Below are positions 41,684 through 52,844 of a DNA stretch of 64,000 nucleotides, piece by piece (within the stretch, counting starts at the first letter, position 1; each line of letters starts with the position of its first letter). The stretch is from Streptomyces roseirectus (GTDB taxonomy: Bacteria > Actinomycetota > Actinomycetes > Streptomycetales > Streptomycetaceae). The notes beneath the pieces were generated by a model that saw only the letters and a program-made list of their open reading frames with translations, made no database searches and was not told the origin of the DNA. The translations under genes and the position numbers were made by a program. The stretch spans positions 1,612,001-1,676,000 of the forward strand of contig NZ_CP060828.1 in assembly GCF_014489635.1 (NCBI RefSeq), given 5' to 3'.

Positions 41684-42670
41684 TCAGCCCTTGAGCGTGG
41701 CGAGCCAGTCGATCAGCAGGCTGTCGACCTCGTCGGGGCGTTCCTGCTGGACCCAGTGGCCGCAGCCGGCCAGGAGGTGGGAGGCGGACAGGGCGGGGAG
41801 GGTGGTGGGGTGGGCGTCGATGGCGTCGGCCATCCAGGTGGTGGAGGCGTCCAGCGCGCCGCCGATGAACAGGGCGGGCCGGGTGATCGGGGCTCCTCGG
41901 TGGGGGGCGAGGTCTTCCCAGTCGCGGTCCATGTTCCGGTAGCGGTTGAGGGCGCCGGTCAGGCCGGTGCGCTCGAACTCCCCGGCGTGGACGTCGAGGT
42001 CGTCCTCGCTCAGCCAGGCCGGGAGCGGGCCGGCGGGGAAACGGTCGCGCAGCCGGCCGCCCGGGGTGACGAAGTGCGGGTCGGGTTCGCCGTCGGCGGG
42101 CCTGGTGTCGGCGGACAGGGCCGCGTAGAAGCCCGCGAGCCAGCCCCGGACGTCGGGCTCGATCTCCACCTCGGCGCGGCCCGGCTCCTGGAAGTAGGAG
42201 ACGTAGAACTCCTGCCCGGGGCCGCCGATCCGGCCGAAGACGTCGCTGGGGCGGGGGCCGCCGGGCGGCGCGTACGGCACGCTCAGCAGGCCGACCGCGC
42301 GGAAGATTCCGGGGTGCAGCAGGGCGGAGGCGGCGGCGATGTTGGACCCCCAGTCGTGGCCGACGACCACCGCGCTCTCCTCCCCGAGCGCGCGCACGAC
42401 GGCGACGTTGTCGTCCACCAGGTCGAGCATGCGGTACGCGTCGATCGCGGCCGGCTTCGAGGAACGGCCGTAGCCGCGCACGTCGATCGCCACCGCCCGG
42501 TACCCAGCTGCGGCAAGGGCCGGAAGCTGACGGCGCCACGAGTACCACGACTCGGGAAACCCGTGCACGAGCAGGACCAGCGGACCGCTCCCCTGCTCGA
42601 CCAGGTGCAGACGCCCGGCAGGCGCCTCGACGGTGCGGTGACGCAGCGCGGCGGTCGACTCGGACTGCAT
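41684..42670 (-). CDS. Alpha/beta hydrolase, epoxide hydrolase-like
   Basis: A 328-residue cytoplasmic hydrolase. The oxyanion motif HGFPESWYSWR (near residue 36), AIDVRGYGRSSKP and nucleophile elbow VGHDWGS (Asp near residue 104) are those of soluble epoxide hydrolases. The catalytic His is in GCGHWVQQERP near residue 307. A cap region with Tyr residues (EFYVSYFQEPG) supports epoxide opening. ATG 42670. It lies behind the AraC gene in the same direction, 130 bases apart. Natural substrate unknown. Confidence 0.86.
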   Translation of the reverse strand: MQSESTAALRHRTVEAPAGRLHLVEQGSGPLVLLVHGFPESWYSWRRQLPALAAAGYRAVAIDVRGYGRSSKPAAIDAYRMLDLVDDNVAVVRALGEESAVVVGHDWGSNIAAASALLHPGIFRAVGLLSVPYAPPGGPRPSDVFGRIGGPGQEFYVSYFQEPGRAEVEIEPDVRGWLAGFYAALSADTRPADGEPDPHFVTPGGRLRDRFPAGPLPAWLSEDDLDVHAGEFERTGLTGALNRYRNMDRDWEDLAPHRGAPITRPALFIGGALDASTTWMADAIDAHPTTLPALSASHLLAGCGHWVQQERPDEVDSLLIDWLATLKG

Positions 42671-42750
42671 GGGTGACGTCTCCTCTGTTCGAGGGCGGCC
42701 GACGGTTCCCCTCGATCATGCGGCGGGGCAGCCCCTCGACGCGATCAATG

Positions 42751-42765
42751 TTGCCGTTCCGGCAA
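42751..42765. promoter_or_regulatory. Short perfect inverted repeat between AraC and hydrolase genes
   Basis: TTGCCG-TTC-CGGCAA lies 80 bases before the hydrolase start and 36 bases after the AraC stop. It may terminate the AraC transcript or serve as an operator for the hydrolase. Confidence 0.4.
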
Positions 42766-42800
42766 GTCGGCAGGACAGCGCGACGAGCCCCCGCCCCCCG

Positions 42801-43706
42801 CTAACGCATCTCCGCCCGGAACCCCGCCGGAGTCGTGTCCGTGTGCTGGTGGAAGAACTTGGAGAAGTTGCCGGGGTCGGGGAAGCCGACGGCGGCGCCG
42901 ACGCGGCCGATGGGGAGGTCGGTGTGGGCGAGGAGGCGTTTGGCCTCCAGGACGACGCGTTTGTCGATGAAGCCCTTGGGGGTCTCGCCGGTCGCGGCGC
43001 GGACGGCGCGGACCAGGGTGCGCCGCGAGTAGCCGAGGGCGTCCGCGTACGCGCTGACGCTGTGGTTGGTCGCGAAGTCCCGTTCCACCGCGTCGCGGAA
43101 GAGCGTGAACGTCGTGTCCATGCGCCGCTCCGCCTCGGCGGAACCCGTGGCGGCGAGGTGGGCGAGGCGCAGCAGGAACGCGGTGAGGGAGTGGCGCAGG
43201 ACGGCGGTGTGGAGGCTGAGCGGCAGCGTCACCGCGTCCTCGTACTCGCGGCGCAGGTGGGCGAGGGAGGCACGCAGGGCGGCGAGGCGGTCGGGGTCGG
43301 GGCGCAGCAGCGGGGGCAGGTCGTAGCGGTAGAGCCCGGTCGCCTCGACGGTCGCGCGCGGAAGGAAGCCGGGCTGCATGGCGAGGACGTTTCCCCGGTA
43401 CTCGGAGAGCCGGGAGAAGCGGTGCACCTGGCCGGGGCGGATCCACAGGACGTCGCCCGCGCGGGCCTCGTGCTCCGTGAAGTCGACCATGTGACGGACG
43501 GGCCCGTGATCGAAGAGCAGGACGACGTGGAAGTCGATGCGGTGGACGCGGTCGAGGGGCGCGTCCGCGTGCCAGGTGCGGTCGTTCGTCATGGGCCCGA
43601 CCTGCATCCCGACGCCGGCCACGCTGATCTCGACGGGGAAGGGGAACGTTCGGATCCCGGTCACCGCCGCGTCACCCTCGCCACCTTGGATGGTTCTGTC
43701 CGCCAT
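42801..43706 (-). CDS. AraC-family regulator
   Basis: A 301-residue regulator. The N-terminal cupin-like effector domain (~10-170) includes RIDFHVVLLFDHGPVRH and AGDVLWIRPGQVHRF. The C-terminal double HTH (~200-300) includes ADALGYSRRTLVRAVRAATGE and IGRVGAAVGFPDPGNFSKFFHQHT, the AraC signature. ATG 43706 (MADRT) is chosen; an upstream extension to 43778 is possible but unsupported. It is divergent from transketolase and precedes the epoxide hydrolase-like gene, its most likely target. Confidence 0.88.
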   Translation of the reverse strand: MADRTIQGGEGDAAVTGIRTFPFPVEISVAGVGMQVGPMTNDRTWHADAPLDRVHRIDFHVVLLFDHGPVRHMVDFTEHEARAGDVLWIRPGQVHRFSRLSEYRGNVLAMQPGFLPRATVEATGLYRYDLPPLLRPDPDRLAALRASLAHLRREYEDAVTLPLSLHTAVLRHSLTAFLLRLAHLAATGSAEAERRMDTTFTLFRDAVERDFATNHSVSAYADALGYSRRTLVRAVRAATGETPKGFIDKRVVLEAKRLLAHTDLPIGRVGAAVGFPDPGNFSKFFHQHTDTTPAGFRAEMR

Positions 43707-43794
43707 GTCCCGCTCGCGCCGCCTCGTCCGTGCTCTGTACTGCTCTCGGTGTCCCACTTTCACCACAGGCTGACACACCCAGCCCTTCCGCTGG

Positions 43795-43843
43795 AAAAGT
43801 CCGACTTTTAATTTTGAACGCGTAACGACCGTGTTACCGGTCG
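43795..43843. promoter_or_regulatory. AT-rich promoter region before transketolase with inverted repeats
   Basis: AAAAGT-CCG-ACTTTT (43795-43809) and CGACCG-TGTTAC-CGGTCG (43826-43843) lie in the divergent gap between araC-type and tkt genes. Interleaved GTAAC/GTTAC arms overlap the second repeat. Probably the promoter of the pentose phosphate operon; the factor is unknown. Confidence 0.4.
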
Positions 43844-43876
43844 CACAGATGACTTCTTGAAGTGGGGTTTCCGACG

Positions 43877-45940
43877 ATGAGCAACAGCCTGGAGTGGACC
43901 GACCTCGACCGGCGTGCCGTCGACACCGCCCGCGTGCTGGCGGCGGACGCCGTGCAGAAGGTCGGCAACGGCCACCCCGGCACGGCGATGAGCCTGGCCC
44001 CGGTCGCCTACACCCTCTTTCAGAAGGTGATGCGCCACGACCCGGCGGACCCGGAGTGGACCGGCCGCGACCGCTTCGTCCTCTCCCCCGGCCACACCTC
44101 GCTGACCCTCTACACCCAGCTCTTCCTCGCCGGGTACGAGGTCGAGCTGGACGACCTCAAGTCGTTCCGCACGCACGGCTCGAAGACCCCGGGCCACCCG
44201 GAGTACGGCCACACGGCCGGCGTCGAGACCACGACCGGCCCGCTCGGCCAGGGCGTCGCGAACGCGGTCGGCATGGCGATGGCCGCCCGCTACGAGCGCG
44301 GCCTGTTCGACCCGGACGCCCCCGAGGGCACCTCGCCCTTCGACCACACGATCTGGGCGATCGTCTCGGACGGCGACCTGGAAGAGGGCGTCTCCGCCGA
44401 GGCGTCCTCCCTCGCCGGCCACCAGAAGCTCGGCAACCTGGTCCTCGTCTACGACGACAACCACATCTCCATCGAGGGCGACACCGCGACCGCGTTCTCC
44501 GAGGACGTCCTGAAGCGGTACGAGGCGTACGGCTGGCACACCCAGCGCGTGGCCCCCGGGGCGGACGGCGACGTCGACACCGCCGCCCTGCACACGGCGC
44601 TGACGGCGGCCAAGGCCGAGACCGGCCGTCCCTCGATCATCGCCCTGCGCACGATCATCGCCTGGCCCGCGCCGAACGCGCGGAACACGGAAGCCTCGCA
44701 CGGCTCCGCGCTCGGCGCGGACGAGGTCGCCGCCACGAAGCGGGTGCTGGGCTTCGACCCTTCGCTGTCGTTCGAGGTCGCCCCCGACGTCCTCGCCCAC
44801 AGCCGGCAGGCCCTCGACCGGGGCGCCGAGGCACACGCCGCCTGGGACAAGCGGATCGCCGAGTGGCGCACCCGGCTCCCCGAGCGCGCCGCCCTGTTCG
44901 ACCGGATCGTGGCGGGCCAGCTCCCCGAGGGCTGGGAGGACGCGCTGCCGGTGTTCGAGGAGGGCAAGTCCCTCGCGACGCGCGCCGCCTCCGGCAAGGT
45001 CCTCCAGACGCTCGGCCCGGTCGTCCCCGAACTCTGGGGCGGCTCCGCCGACCTGGCGGGCTCGAACAACACGACCATCGACAAGGGGAGTTCGTTCCTC
45101 CCGAAGGGCAACCCCCTCCCGGAGGCCGACCCTTACGGCCGCACCGTCCACTTCGGCATCCGCGAGTTCTCGATGGCCGCCGAGATGAACGGCATCGCCC
45201 TGCACGGCAACACCCGTATCTACGGCGGGACGTTCCTCGTCTTCTCCGACTACATGCGCAACGCCGTCCGCATGTCCGCGCTGATGCAGCTCCCGGTGAC
45301 CTACGTGTGGACGCACGACTCGATCGGTCTCGGCGAGGACGGCCCGACCCACCAGCCGGTCGAGCACCTGGCCTCGCTGCGCGCGATCCCGGGCCTCAAC
45401 ATCGTCCGCCCCGCCGACGCGAACGAGACGGCGGTCGCCTGGGCGGAGATCCTGAAGCGCCACGCCACGCGCCCGGCGCCGCACGGACTGGCCCTGACCC
45501 GGCAGGGAGTTCCGACGTACGCGCCGAACCCCGAGGCGGCGAAGGGTGGTTACGTCCTCGCGGACAGCTCGACGGCCACTCCCGACGTCGTCCTCATCGC
45601 CACCGGCTCCGAGGTCCAACTCGCGGTGGGCGCACGGGAGTTGCTGGAGGCGGAGGGGATCGGCGCGCGGGTCGTGTCGATGCCGTCGGTGGAGTGGTTC
45701 GAGGAGCAGACGCCGCAGTACAAGGAGTCGGTGCTGCCGTCGGCCGTGAAGGCGCGGGTCGCCGTGGAGGCCGGGATCGGGCTCACCTGGTACCGGTACG
45801 TCGGCGACGCGGGCCGCATCGTGTCCCTGGAGCACTTCGGTGCCTCCGCCGATGCGAAGATCCTGTTCGCGGAGTACGGCTTCACCGCCGAGAACGTCGC
45901 CGCTGCCGCCAGGGAATCCCTGGCTGCCGCGCGTGGTTGA
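43877..45940 (+). CDS. tkt: Transketolase
   Basis: A 687-residue thiamine-diphosphate enzyme transferring two-carbon units between ketoses and aldoses in the non-oxidative pentose phosphate pathway. Motifs: [13 protein letters not shown] at the N-terminus, the ThDP-binding GDGDLEEG-like segment ([11 protein letters not shown] near residue 160, ending in [10 protein letters not shown]) and [23 protein letters not shown] near residue 480. Full length and all active-site His residues appear kept. ATG 43877. First of a seven-gene plus-strand cluster, so it is probably a paralogue of a housekeeping copy elsewhere. Confidence 0.94.
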   Translation: MSNSLEWTDLDRRAVDTARVLAADAVQKVGNGHPGTAMSLAPVAYTLFQKVMRHDPADPEWTGRDRFVLSPGHTSLTLYTQLFLAGYEVELDDLKSFRTHGSKTPGHPEYGHTAGVETTTGPLGQGVANAVGMAMAARYERGLFDPDAPEGTSPFDHTIWAIVSDGDLEEGVSAEASSLAGHQKLGNLVLVYDDNHISIEGDTATAFSEDVLKRYEAYGWHTQRVAPGADGDVDTAALHTALTAAKAETGRPSIIALRTIIAWPAPNARNTEASHGSALGADEVAATKRVLGFDPSLSFEVAPDVLAHSRQALDRGAEAHAAWDKRIAEWRTRLPERAALFDRIVAGQLPEGWEDALPVFEEGKSLATRAASGKVLQTLGPVVPELWGGSADLAGSNNTTIDKGSSFLPKGNPLPEADPYGRTVHFGIREFSMAAEMNGIALHGNTRIYGGTFLVFSDYMRNAVRMSALMQLPVTYVWTHDSIGLGEDGPTHQPVEHLASLRAIPGLNIVRPADANETAVAWAEILKRHATRPAPHGLALTRQGVPTYAPNPEAAKGGYVLADSSTATPDVVLIATGSEVQLAVGARELLEAEGIGARVVSMPSVEWFEEQTPQYKESVLPSAVKARVAVEAGIGLTWYRYVGDAGRIVSLEHFGASADAKILFAEYGFTAENVAAAARESLAAARG

Positions 45941-45968
45941 CCGAAACGCCAGAAAGAAGATGATCGAA

Positions 45969-47108
45969 GTGACCGCAACACCCCTGGAACGCCTCTCAGG
46001 TGAAGGTGTCTCCATCTGGCTGGACGACCTCTCGCGCAAGCGGATCGTGTCCGGCAACCTCGCCGAGCTGATCGCCACTCAGCACGTCGTCGGCGTCACC
46101 ACCAACCCCTCGATCTTCCAGGCCGCCATCGGCTCCGGCGAGGGCTACGAGCAGCAGCTCGCCGACCTCGCCGTCCGTGGCGTCACCGTCGAGGAGGCCG
46201 TCCGCATGATGACGACGGCCGACGTGCGCGACGCGGCCGACATCCTGCGGCCGGTATATGACGCCTCACACGGCCGCGACGGCCGCGTCTCGATCGAGGT
46301 GGACCCGCGGCTCGCGCACGACACGACGGCGACGGTCGCCGAGGCCAAGCAGCTCGCGTGGCTGGTCGACCGCCCGAACGTGATGATCAAGATCCCGGCG
46401 ACGAAGGCGGGCCTCCCGGCGATCACCGAGGTCATCGGCCTCGGGATCAGCGTGAACGTGACGCTGATCTTCTCCCTGGAGCGGTACGCCGAGGTCATGG
46501 ACGCCTACCTCGCGGGCCTGGAGAAGGCGCGCGCGGCCGGCCGTGACCTGACCGGCATCCACTCCGTGGCCTCGTTCTTCGTCTCCCGTGTCGACTCCGA
46601 GATCGACAAGCGCCTGACGGCCGTCGGCACCGACGCGGCCCTCGCCCTCAAGGGCAGGGCGGCCCTGGCGAACGCGCGCCTGGCCTACGAGGCGTACGAG
46701 AAGGTGTTCGCCTCCGAGCGGTTCGCGGCGCTGGAGAGCGCCGGGGCGCACCGGCAGCGTCCGCTGTGGGCTTCGACCGGGGTGAAGGATCCTGCTTACA
46801 AGGACACCCTGTACGTGGACGAGCTGGTCGCGCCGGGCACGGTCAACACCATGCCGCAGGCCACGCTGGACGCGGTCGCCGACCATGGTGTGATCACCGG
46901 TGACACGGTCACCGGCGGGTACGCCGGGGCGCGCGCCGACCTCGACGCGGTCGCGGCGCTGGGCGTCTCGTACGACGAGGTCGTCACCCGACTGGAGCAG
47001 GAGGGTGTCGAGAAGTTCGAGGTCGCGTGGGAGGACCTGCTGAGCGCGGTCAGGACGTCGCTGGAGAGCAAGACGGGCGAGGAGAGCAAGGGAGTGGGCG
47101 CGGAATGA
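45969..47108 (+). CDS. tal: Transaldolase (long actinobacterial type)
   Basis: A 379-residue TalB/TAL-type enzyme moving dihydroxyacetone between sugar phosphates. Seen are [24 protein letters not shown] (near residue 35), the Schiff-base Lys in [14 protein letters not shown] (near residue 140) and [14 protein letters not shown] 45969 (VTATPLERL) is preferred because AGAAAGAAG then sits 9 bases upstream; ATG 45960 is the alternative. It lies 28 bases after tkt and overlaps zwf (ATGA). Confidence 0.94.
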   Translation: MTATPLERLSGEGVSIWLDDLSRKRIVSGNLAELIATQHVVGVTTNPSIFQAAIGSGEGYEQQLADLAVRGVTVEEAVRMMTTADVRDAADILRPVYDASHGRDGRVSIEVDPRLAHDTTATVAEAKQLAWLVDRPNVMIKIPATKAGLPAITEVIGLGISVNVTLIFSLERYAEVMDAYLAGLEKARAAGRDLTGIHSVASFFVSRVDSEIDKRLTAVGTDAALALKGRAALANARLAYEAYEKVFASERFAALESAGAHRQRPLWASTGVKDPAYKDTLYVDELVAPGTVNTMPQATLDAVADHGVITGDTVTGGYAGARADLDAVAALGVSYDEVVTRLEQEGVEKFEVAWEDLLSAVRTSLESKTGEESKGVGAE

Positions 47109-48670
47109 ACGCCGTAGACACTGTCGGCGGTGCGGCCGTGGACCCGGCCGACTGGGACAACCCGCTGCGGGACGCGCGCGACCGGCGCCTGCCGAGGATC
47201 GCCGGGCCGTCGGGCCTCGTGATCTTCGGGGTGACGGGTGACCTGTCTCGCAAGAAGCTGATGCCGGCCATCTACGACCTCGCCAACCGCGGGATGCTCC
47301 CGCCGGGCTTCTCGCTCGTCGGGTTCGCCCGCCGGGACTGGGAGGACCAGGACTTCGCGCAGGTCGTGCACGACTCGGTGCGCGAGCACGCGCGGACCCC
47401 GTTCCGCGAGGAGGTCTGGCAGCAGCTCGCCGAGGGCATGCGGTTCATCCCGGGCGACTTCGACGACGACACCGCGTTCAAGCAGCTGCGGCAGACCGTC
47501 GACGAGCTGGACGCGGCGCGCGGCACCAGCGGCAACTACGCCTTCTACCTCTCCGTCCCGCCGAAGTTCTTCCCGCAGGTCGTCCAGCAGCTGAAGAAGC
47601 ACGGGCTGGCGAAGGCGCCCGAGGGGTCCTGGCGGCGGGCGGTCATCGAGAAGCCCTTCGGGCACGACCTGGCCTCCGCCGAGGAGCTGAACCGGATCGT
47701 GCACGACGTGTTCGACCCGGACCAGGTCTTCCGGATCGACCACTACCTGGGCAAGGAGACGGTCCAGAACATCCTGGCGCTGCGCTTCGCGAACCAGATG
47801 TTCGAGCCGATCTGGAACCGGTCCTACGTCGACCACGTGCAGATCACGATGGCCGAGGACATCGGCATCGGCGGCCGGGCCGGCTACTACGACGGCATCG
47901 GTTCGGCGCGCGACGTCATCCAGAACCACCTGCTCCAGCTGATGGCGCTGACCGCGATGGAGGAGCCGGCCGCGTTCGACGCGTCCTCGCTGCTCACCGA
48001 GAAGCTGAAGGTCCTCAGGGCCGTGAAGGTCCCCGACGAGCTGGGCCTGCACACCGTGCGCGGCCAGTACGCCGAGGGCTGGCAGGGCGGCGAGAAGGTC
48101 AGCGGCTACCTCCAGGAGGACGGCATCGACCCGGCCTCGACGACCGACACGTACGCCGCCGTCAAGCTGAACGTCGACAACCGCCGCTGGGCCGGGGTGC
48201 CGTTCTACCTGCGCACCGGCAAGCGTCTGGGCCGGCGGGTGACCGAGATCGCGGTGGTGTTCCAGCGGGCGCCGCACTCGCCGTTCGACTCCACGGCGAC
48301 GGAGGAGCTGGGCTCCAACGCGATCGTCATCCGTGTCCAGCCCGACGAGGGCATGACCGTGCGGTTCGGCTCCAAGGTGCCGGGTACCTCGATGGAGATC
48401 CGGGACGTGACGATGGACTTCGCGTACGGCGAATCCTTCACGGAGTCGTCCCCCGAGGCGTACGAACGGCTCATCCTGGACGTGCTGCTCGGCGACGCCA
48501 ACCTTTTCCCCCGCCACCAGGAAGTGGAAGAGTCCTGGAAGATCCTCGACCCGATCGAGGAGTACTGGGCCTCGCACGGCAGGCCCGCGCAGTACGCGTC
48601 GGGCAGCTGGGGACCCCGAGAAGCGGACGAGATGCTCGCACGAGACGGACGGAGCTGGCGCAGGCCATGA
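47105..48670 (+). CDS. zwf: Glucose-6-phosphate dehydrogenase
   Basis: A 521-residue enzyme oxidising glucose 6-phosphate to 6-phosphogluconolactone. NADP-binding [20 protein letters not shown] is near residue 40 and the active-site [13 protein letters not shown] near residue 215. ATG 47105 overlaps the tal stop by 4 bp; opcA starts within its last codon. It needs OpcA as activator in actinobacteria, and opcA is the next gene. Confidence 0.95.
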   Translation: MNAVDTVGGAAVDPADWDNPLRDARDRRLPRIAGPSGLVIFGVTGDLSRKKLMPAIYDLANRGMLPPGFSLVGFARRDWEDQDFAQVVHDSVREHARTPFREEVWQQLAEGMRFIPGDFDDDTAFKQLRQTVDELDAARGTSGNYAFYLSVPPKFFPQVVQQLKKHGLAKAPEGSWRRAVIEKPFGHDLASAEELNRIVHDVFDPDQVFRIDHYLGKETVQNILALRFANQMFEPIWNRSYVDHVQITMAEDIGIGGRAGYYDGIGSARDVIQNHLLQLMALTAMEEPAAFDASSLLTEKLKVLRAVKVPDELGLHTVRGQYAEGWQGGEKVSGYLQEDGIDPASTTDTYAAVKLNVDNRRWAGVPFYLRTGKRLGRRVTEIAVVFQRAPHSPFDSTATEELGSNAIVIRVQPDEGMTVRFGSKVPGTSMEIRDVTMDFAYGESFTESSPEAYERLILDVLLGDANLFPRHQEVEESWKILDPIEEYWASHGRPAQYASGSWGPREADEMLARDGRSWRRP

Positions 48671-49602
48671 AGATCGACCTCACCGACACCACGGCAAGCA
48701 AGATCAACAAGGCGCTGGTGCAGGGCCGCCGCGCCATCGGGACGCCCGCCGTGGGCATGGTCCTGACGATGGTGATCGTCACGGACGAGGAGAACGCGTA
48801 CGACGCGATCAAGGCGGCCGAGGAAGCCTCGCACGAGCACCCCTCGCGCACCCTGGTCGTCATCAAGCGCCAGGCCCGCACCCCGCGCGAGCGCACCCAG
48901 TCCCGGCTCGACGCCGAGGTCCGGGTGGGTTCGGAGGCGGGCGCCGGCGAGACGGTCGTCCTGCGCACCTACGGCGAGGTGTCCGACCACGCCGACTCGG
49001 TCGTCCTGCCGCTGCTCCTGCCGGACGCGCCGGTCGTCGTCTGGTGGCCGGTGGACGCCCCCGAGAACCCCTCGAAGGACCCGCTGGGCGCGCTGGCGCA
49101 GCGCAGGATCACCGACCTGTACGCCGTCGAGAACCCCCTGCAGACGCTGTCCGCCCGCGTGAAGTCGTACGCCCCCGGCGACACCGACCTCGCCTGGACG
49201 CGGCTGACGCCGTGGCGCTCCATGCTGGCCGCCGCCCTCGACCAGGCCCGGGTGCCGATCGTCTCCGGCGCCGTCGAGGCCGAGGCGGAGAACCCGGCCG
49301 CCGAACTGCTCGCGCGCTGGCTCGAGGCCCGCCTCAAGGTCAAGATCGACCGCGTGGTCACCGCAGGACCGGTCGTCACGGCCGTCCGGCTCGGCACGGC
49401 GGACGGCGAGGTCGTCATCGACCGCCCCGAGGGCCCCCTCGCGACGCTGTCGCTGCCGGGGCAGCCCTCGCGCACCCTCGCGCTGAAGGTGCGCACCACC
49501 TCCGAACTCATCGCCGAGGAGCTGCGGCGCCTCGACGCGGACGAGATGTACGCCGTCGCGCTGCGCGGCGAGGCCACCAAGGAGATCCCCGCACATGTCT
49601 GA
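48667..49602 (+). CDS. opcA: OpcA, glucose-6-phosphate dehydrogenase assembly/activator protein
   Basis: A 311-residue OpcA. Family regions seen: [20 protein letters not shown] and [25 protein letters not shown] near residue 120. It activates and oligomerises G6PDH and mediates redox control. ATG 48667 overlaps zwf by 4 bp and pgi overlaps it by 8 bp, so stoichiometry is tightly coupled. Confidence 0.93.
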   Translation: MKIDLTDTTASKINKALVQGRRAIGTPAVGMVLTMVIVTDEENAYDAIKAAEEASHEHPSRTLVVIKRQARTPRERTQSRLDAEVRVGSEAGAGETVVLRTYGEVSDHADSVVLPLLLPDAPVVVWWPVDAPENPSKDPLGALAQRRITDLYAVENPLQTLSARVKSYAPGDTDLAWTRLTPWRSMLAAALDQARVPIVSGAVEAEAENPAAELLARWLEARLKVKIDRVVTAGPVVTAVRLGTADGEVVIDRPEGPLATLSLPGQPSRTLALKVRTTSELIAEELRRLDADEMYAVALRGEATKEIPAHV

Positions 49603-51238
49603 GACCCCTCTGCTCACCGAACGGCCCGAGTGGAACGCGCTGGTGGCGCACTCCGCCGAGCCCGCGGGACTGCGCGAGCTGTTCGCCGCCGACCCCGGGC
49701 GCGCCGAGCGGTACGTGGTCCGGGTGGGCGATCTGCGGATCGACTACTCCAAGCACCTCGTGACCGACGAGACGCTGCGGCTGCTGCGTGAACTCGCTCT
49801 TGTGACCGACGTGTTCGGGCTGCGGGACGCCATGTTCCGGGGCGAGAAGATCAACATCACGGAGCGGCGGGCGGTGCTGCACACCGCGCTGCGTGCCCCG
49901 CGCGACGCGGTGATCGAGGTCGACGGCGAGAACGTCGTCCCGGCCGTGCACGGCGTCCTCGACAAGATGGCCGCGTTCTCGGAGCAGGTCCGCTCGGGCG
50001 AGTGGGTCGGGCACACCGGCAAGCGGATCCGCAACGTCGTCAACATCGGCATCGGCGGCTCGGACCTCGGTCCGGCGATGGCGTACGAGGCGCTGCGGGC
50101 GTTCACCGCGCGGGAGTTGACCTTCCGGTTCGTGTCCAACGTGGACGGCTCCGACCTGCACGAGGCCGTGCGGGACCTGGACCCCGAGGAGACGCTGTTC
50201 ATCGTCGCCTCGAAGACGTTCACCACGATCGAGACGATCACCAACGCGACCTCGGCACGATCCTGGCTGCTCAGGGGCCTGGACGGCGACGAGAAGGCCG
50301 TGGCCAAGCACTTTGTCGCGCTGTCGACGAACGCGGAGAAGGTCGCCGACTTCGGGATCGACACGGCGAACATGTTCGAGTTCTGGGACTGGGTCGGCGG
50401 GCGCTACTCGTACGACTCGGCGATCGGGCTGTCGCTGATGATCGCGATCGGGCCGGACGCGTTCCGGGAGATGCTGGCCGGGTTCCACCTGGTCGACGAA
50501 CACTTCAGGACGGCGCCCGCCGAGGCCAACGCCCCGCTGGTCCTTGGCCTGTTGGGCGTCTGGTACGGCAACGTGCTGGGCGCGCAGTCGCACGCGGTGC
50601 TGCCGTACTCGCACTATCTCTCCAAGTTCACCGCCTACTTGCAGCAGCTCGACATGGAGTCCAACGGCAAGTCCGTGGACCGCGAGGGCCGTTCGGTCTC
50701 CTGGCAGACCGGTCCCGTCGTGTGGGGCACGCCCGGCACCAACGGGCAGCACGCGTACTACCAGTTGATCCACCAGGGCACGAAGCTGATCCCGGCGGAC
50801 CTGCTCGGGTTCGCGCGTCCGGTCGGTGAGCTGAGCGACGAACTCAAGGCGCAGCACGACCTGTTGATGGCCAACCTGTTCGCGCAGGGCCAGGCGCTCG
50901 CGTTCGGCAAGACGGCCGAGGAGGTCCGCGCGGAGGGCGTCCCGGAGGAGCAGGTCGCGCACCGCACCTTCAAGGGCGACCACCCCACGACGACCATCCT
51001 GGCGGGCGAGTTGAACCCGTCGGTCCTCGGCCAGCTCATCGCGCTGTACGAGCACAAGGTGTTCGTCCAGGGCGCGATCTGGAACATCGACTCCTTCGAC
51101 CAGTGGGGGGTCGAGCTGGGCAAGGTCCTCGCCAAGCGCGTGGAGCCGGCCCTCACGACGGGCGCGGACGTGCCCGGTCTCGACGCCTCCACGGCCGCGC
51201 TCGTCGCCGCCTACCGTGAACTCAAGGAAGTGAAGTAG
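49595..51238 (+). CDS. pgi: Glucose-6-phosphate isomerase
   Basis: A 547-residue isomerase interconverting glucose 6-phosphate and fructose 6-phosphate. Signature blocks: [18 protein letters not shown] (near residue 150), [23 protein letters not shown] and the C-terminal [18 protein letters not shown] with the catalytic Lys further on. It starts at ATG 49595 inside the end of opcA and is followed 2 bases later by gnd. Confidence 0.95.
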   Translation: MSETPLLTERPEWNALVAHSAEPAGLRELFAADPGRAERYVVRVGDLRIDYSKHLVTDETLRLLRELALVTDVFGLRDAMFRGEKINITERRAVLHTALRAPRDAVIEVDGENVVPAVHGVLDKMAAFSEQVRSGEWVGHTGKRIRNVVNIGIGGSDLGPAMAYEALRAFTARELTFRFVSNVDGSDLHEAVRDLDPEETLFIVASKTFTTIETITNATSARSWLLRGLDGDEKAVAKHFVALSTNAEKVADFGIDTANMFEFWDWVGGRYSYDSAIGLSLMIAIGPDAFREMLAGFHLVDEHFRTAPAEANAPLVLGLLGVWYGNVLGAQSHAVLPYSHYLSKFTAYLQQLDMESNGKSVDREGRSVSWQTGPVVWGTPGTNGQHAYYQLIHQGTKLIPADLLGFARPVGELSDELKAQHDLLMANLFAQGQALAFGKTAEEVRAEGVPEEQVAHRTFKGDHPTTTILAGELNPSVLGQLIALYEHKVFVQGAIWNIDSFDQWGVELGKVLAKRVEPALTTGADVPGLDASTAALVAAYRELKEVK

Positions 51239-51240
51239 CC

Positions 51241-52116
51241 ATGCAGCTCGGCCTGATCGGTCTCGGCAAGATGGGCGGCAACATGCGCGAGCGGATCCGC
51301 CGCGCCGGCCACACCGTCGTCGGTTACGACCGCAACCCCGAAGTCTCCGACGTGGCCAGCCTGTCGGAGCTGGTGGAGAAGCTGGAAGCGCCGCGCGTGG
51401 TCTGGGTGATGGTCCCGGCCGGCGCCGCGACGCAGTCCGTCGTCGACGAGCTGGGCGACCTCCTGGAGGCCGGGGACACCGTCGTCGACGGCGGCAACTC
51501 CCGCTGGACGGACGACGAGAAGCACGCCGAGGAGCTGGGTGCCAAGGGCATCGGGTTCGTCGACGCGGGTGTCTCCGGCGGGGTGTGGGGCCTGCAGAAC
51601 GGCTACGCCCTCATGGTCGGCGGCGACGCCGAGCACATCGCGCGGGTGCAGCCGGTCTTCGACGCCCTCAAGCCCGAGGGCCCGTACGGGTACGTCCACG
51701 CCGGCAAGGTCGGCGCCGGGCACTTCTCCAAGATGGTCCACAACGGCATCGAGTACGCCATGATGCAGGCGTACGCCGAGGGCTGGGAGCTGCTGGAGAA
51801 GGTCGACTCCGTCACCGACGTCCGCGAGGTCTTCCGGTCCTGGCAGGAGGGGACGGTCATCCGCTCCTGGCTGCTCGACCTCGCCGTCAACGCCCTGGAC
51901 GAGGACGAGCACCTGGACAAGCTGCGCGGTTACGCGCAGGACTCCGGCGAGGGCCGCTGGACCGTCGAGGCGGCCATCGACCACGCCGTCCCGCTGCCCG
52001 CGATCACCGCCTCGCTGTTCGCGCGATTCGCGTCCCGGCAGGACGACTCGCCGCAGATGAAGATGATCGCGGCGCTGCGCAACCAGTTCGGCGGGCACGC
52101 CGTCGAGAGCAAGTAG
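51241..52116 (+). CDS. gnd: 6-phosphogluconate dehydrogenase, decarboxylating (short type)
   Basis: A 291-residue enzyme of the short (YqeC/GndA-like) class, well under the ~470 residues of the long form. It has GLIGLGKMGGNM for NAD(P) binding, DGGNSRWTDDEKHAEEL, DAGVSGGVWGLQNGYALMVGG and catalytic Lys in GHFSKMVHNGIEYAMMQAYAE. It decarboxylates 6-phosphogluconate to ribulose 5-phosphate. ATG 51241, just after pgi with AAGGAAG upstream. Short forms often prefer NAD. Confidence 0.93.
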   Translation: MQLGLIGLGKMGGNMRERIRRAGHTVVGYDRNPEVSDVASLSELVEKLEAPRVVWVMVPAGAATQSVVDELGDLLEAGDTVVDGGNSRWTDDEKHAEELGAKGIGFVDAGVSGGVWGLQNGYALMVGGDAEHIARVQPVFDALKPEGPYGYVHAGKVGAGHFSKMVHNGIEYAMMQAYAEGWELLEKVDSVTDVREVFRSWQEGTVIRSWLLDLAVNALDEDEHLDKLRGYAQDSGEGRWTVEAAIDHAVPLPAITASLFARFASRQDDSPQMKMIAALRNQFGGHAVESK

Positions 52117-52125
52117 GGACCGACG

Positions 52126-52713
52126 ATGGGGGACCTCTTCCTGGTCCGCCACGGTGAGACGGAGTGGAGCGTGTCGGGCCGGCACACCAGCTGGACCGAC
52201 CTGCCCCTCACCGACCACGGCGAGCAGCAGGCCAAGTCGCTCGCTCCACTCCTCACCGGCCGGGCCTTCTCCCTCGCCCTCACCAGCCCCCTCGCCCGCG
52301 CGGTCCGCACCGCGGAACTCGCGGGCGTCACCGGGGCGTCGACCGATCCCGACCTCCACGAGTGGGACTACGGCGGCTACGAGGGCATCACCACCGTCGA
52401 CATCCACAAGACCCGCCCGGACTGGTACCTCTGGACGGACGGCGTCCCGCCCGGCCCCTCGGGCCACCCCGGCGAGTCCCCGTCCGACATCGGCGCCCGC
52501 GCGGACCGTGTCCTGGAGCGCGTCGTCCCCGCCCTCGGCGAAGGGGACGTGATCCTCGTCGCCCACGCCCACTTCCTGCGCGTCCTCACGGCCCGCAGGC
52601 TCGGACTCCCGCCCTCCGAGGGGCGGTTGTTCCAGCTCGCGACCGGGACGGTGAGCCGGCTGACCATGGAACACGGGTGGCCGGCGATCGCGGAGTGGAA
52701 CAGCAGGGTGTGA
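52126..52713 (+). CDS. Histidine phosphatase (phosphoglycerate mutase-like)
   Basis: A 195-residue enzyme with the RHG motif LVRHGETEWS (catalytic His near residue 9), SPLARAVRTAE and the second His in VAHAHFLRVL near residue 148. It starts 9 bases after gnd and is probably the last gene of the operon. Likely a sugar-phosphate phosphatase rather than a glycolytic mutase, judging by size and the WDYGGYEG variant; substrate unknown. Confidence 0.88.
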   Translation: MGDLFLVRHGETEWSVSGRHTSWTDLPLTDHGEQQAKSLAPLLTGRAFSLALTSPLARAVRTAELAGVTGASTDPDLHEWDYGGYEGITTVDIHKTRPDWYLWTDGVPPGPSGHPGESPSDIGARADRVLERVVPALGEGDVILVAHAHFLRVLTARRLGLPPSEGRLFQLATGTVSRLTMEHGWPAIAEWNSRV

Positions 52714-52740
52714 GGTGGGGTGGGACAGCAGGGTGTGCAG

Positions 52741-52787
52741 TGATGGGGGCGGTGTGAGGTGATGGGTGCGATGTGATGGGTGCGGTG
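52741..52787 (+). repeat. Short tandem repeat, 14-bp unit
   Basis: TGATGGGKGCGRTG occurs three times (52741-52754, 52760-52773, 52774-52787) between the phosphatase and the next gene. The unit is one short helical step and not coding. Confidence 0.7.
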
Positions 52788-52806
52788 TGATGTAGCACTG
52801 ATCCCG

Positions 52807-52829
52807 TTGACACCCGGGCCACAGGCCCG
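52807..52829 (+). promoter_or_regulatory. Consensus -35 box with adjoining palindrome
   Basis: TTGACA (52807-52812) is followed by CGGGCC-ACA-GGCCCG (52815-52829) in the -35 to -10 spacer, 16 bases before the next ATG. The -10 is weak, so an activator or repressor at the palindrome is plausible. Confidence 0.45.
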
Positions 52830-52844
52830 CCAGAGTCGCGACCG

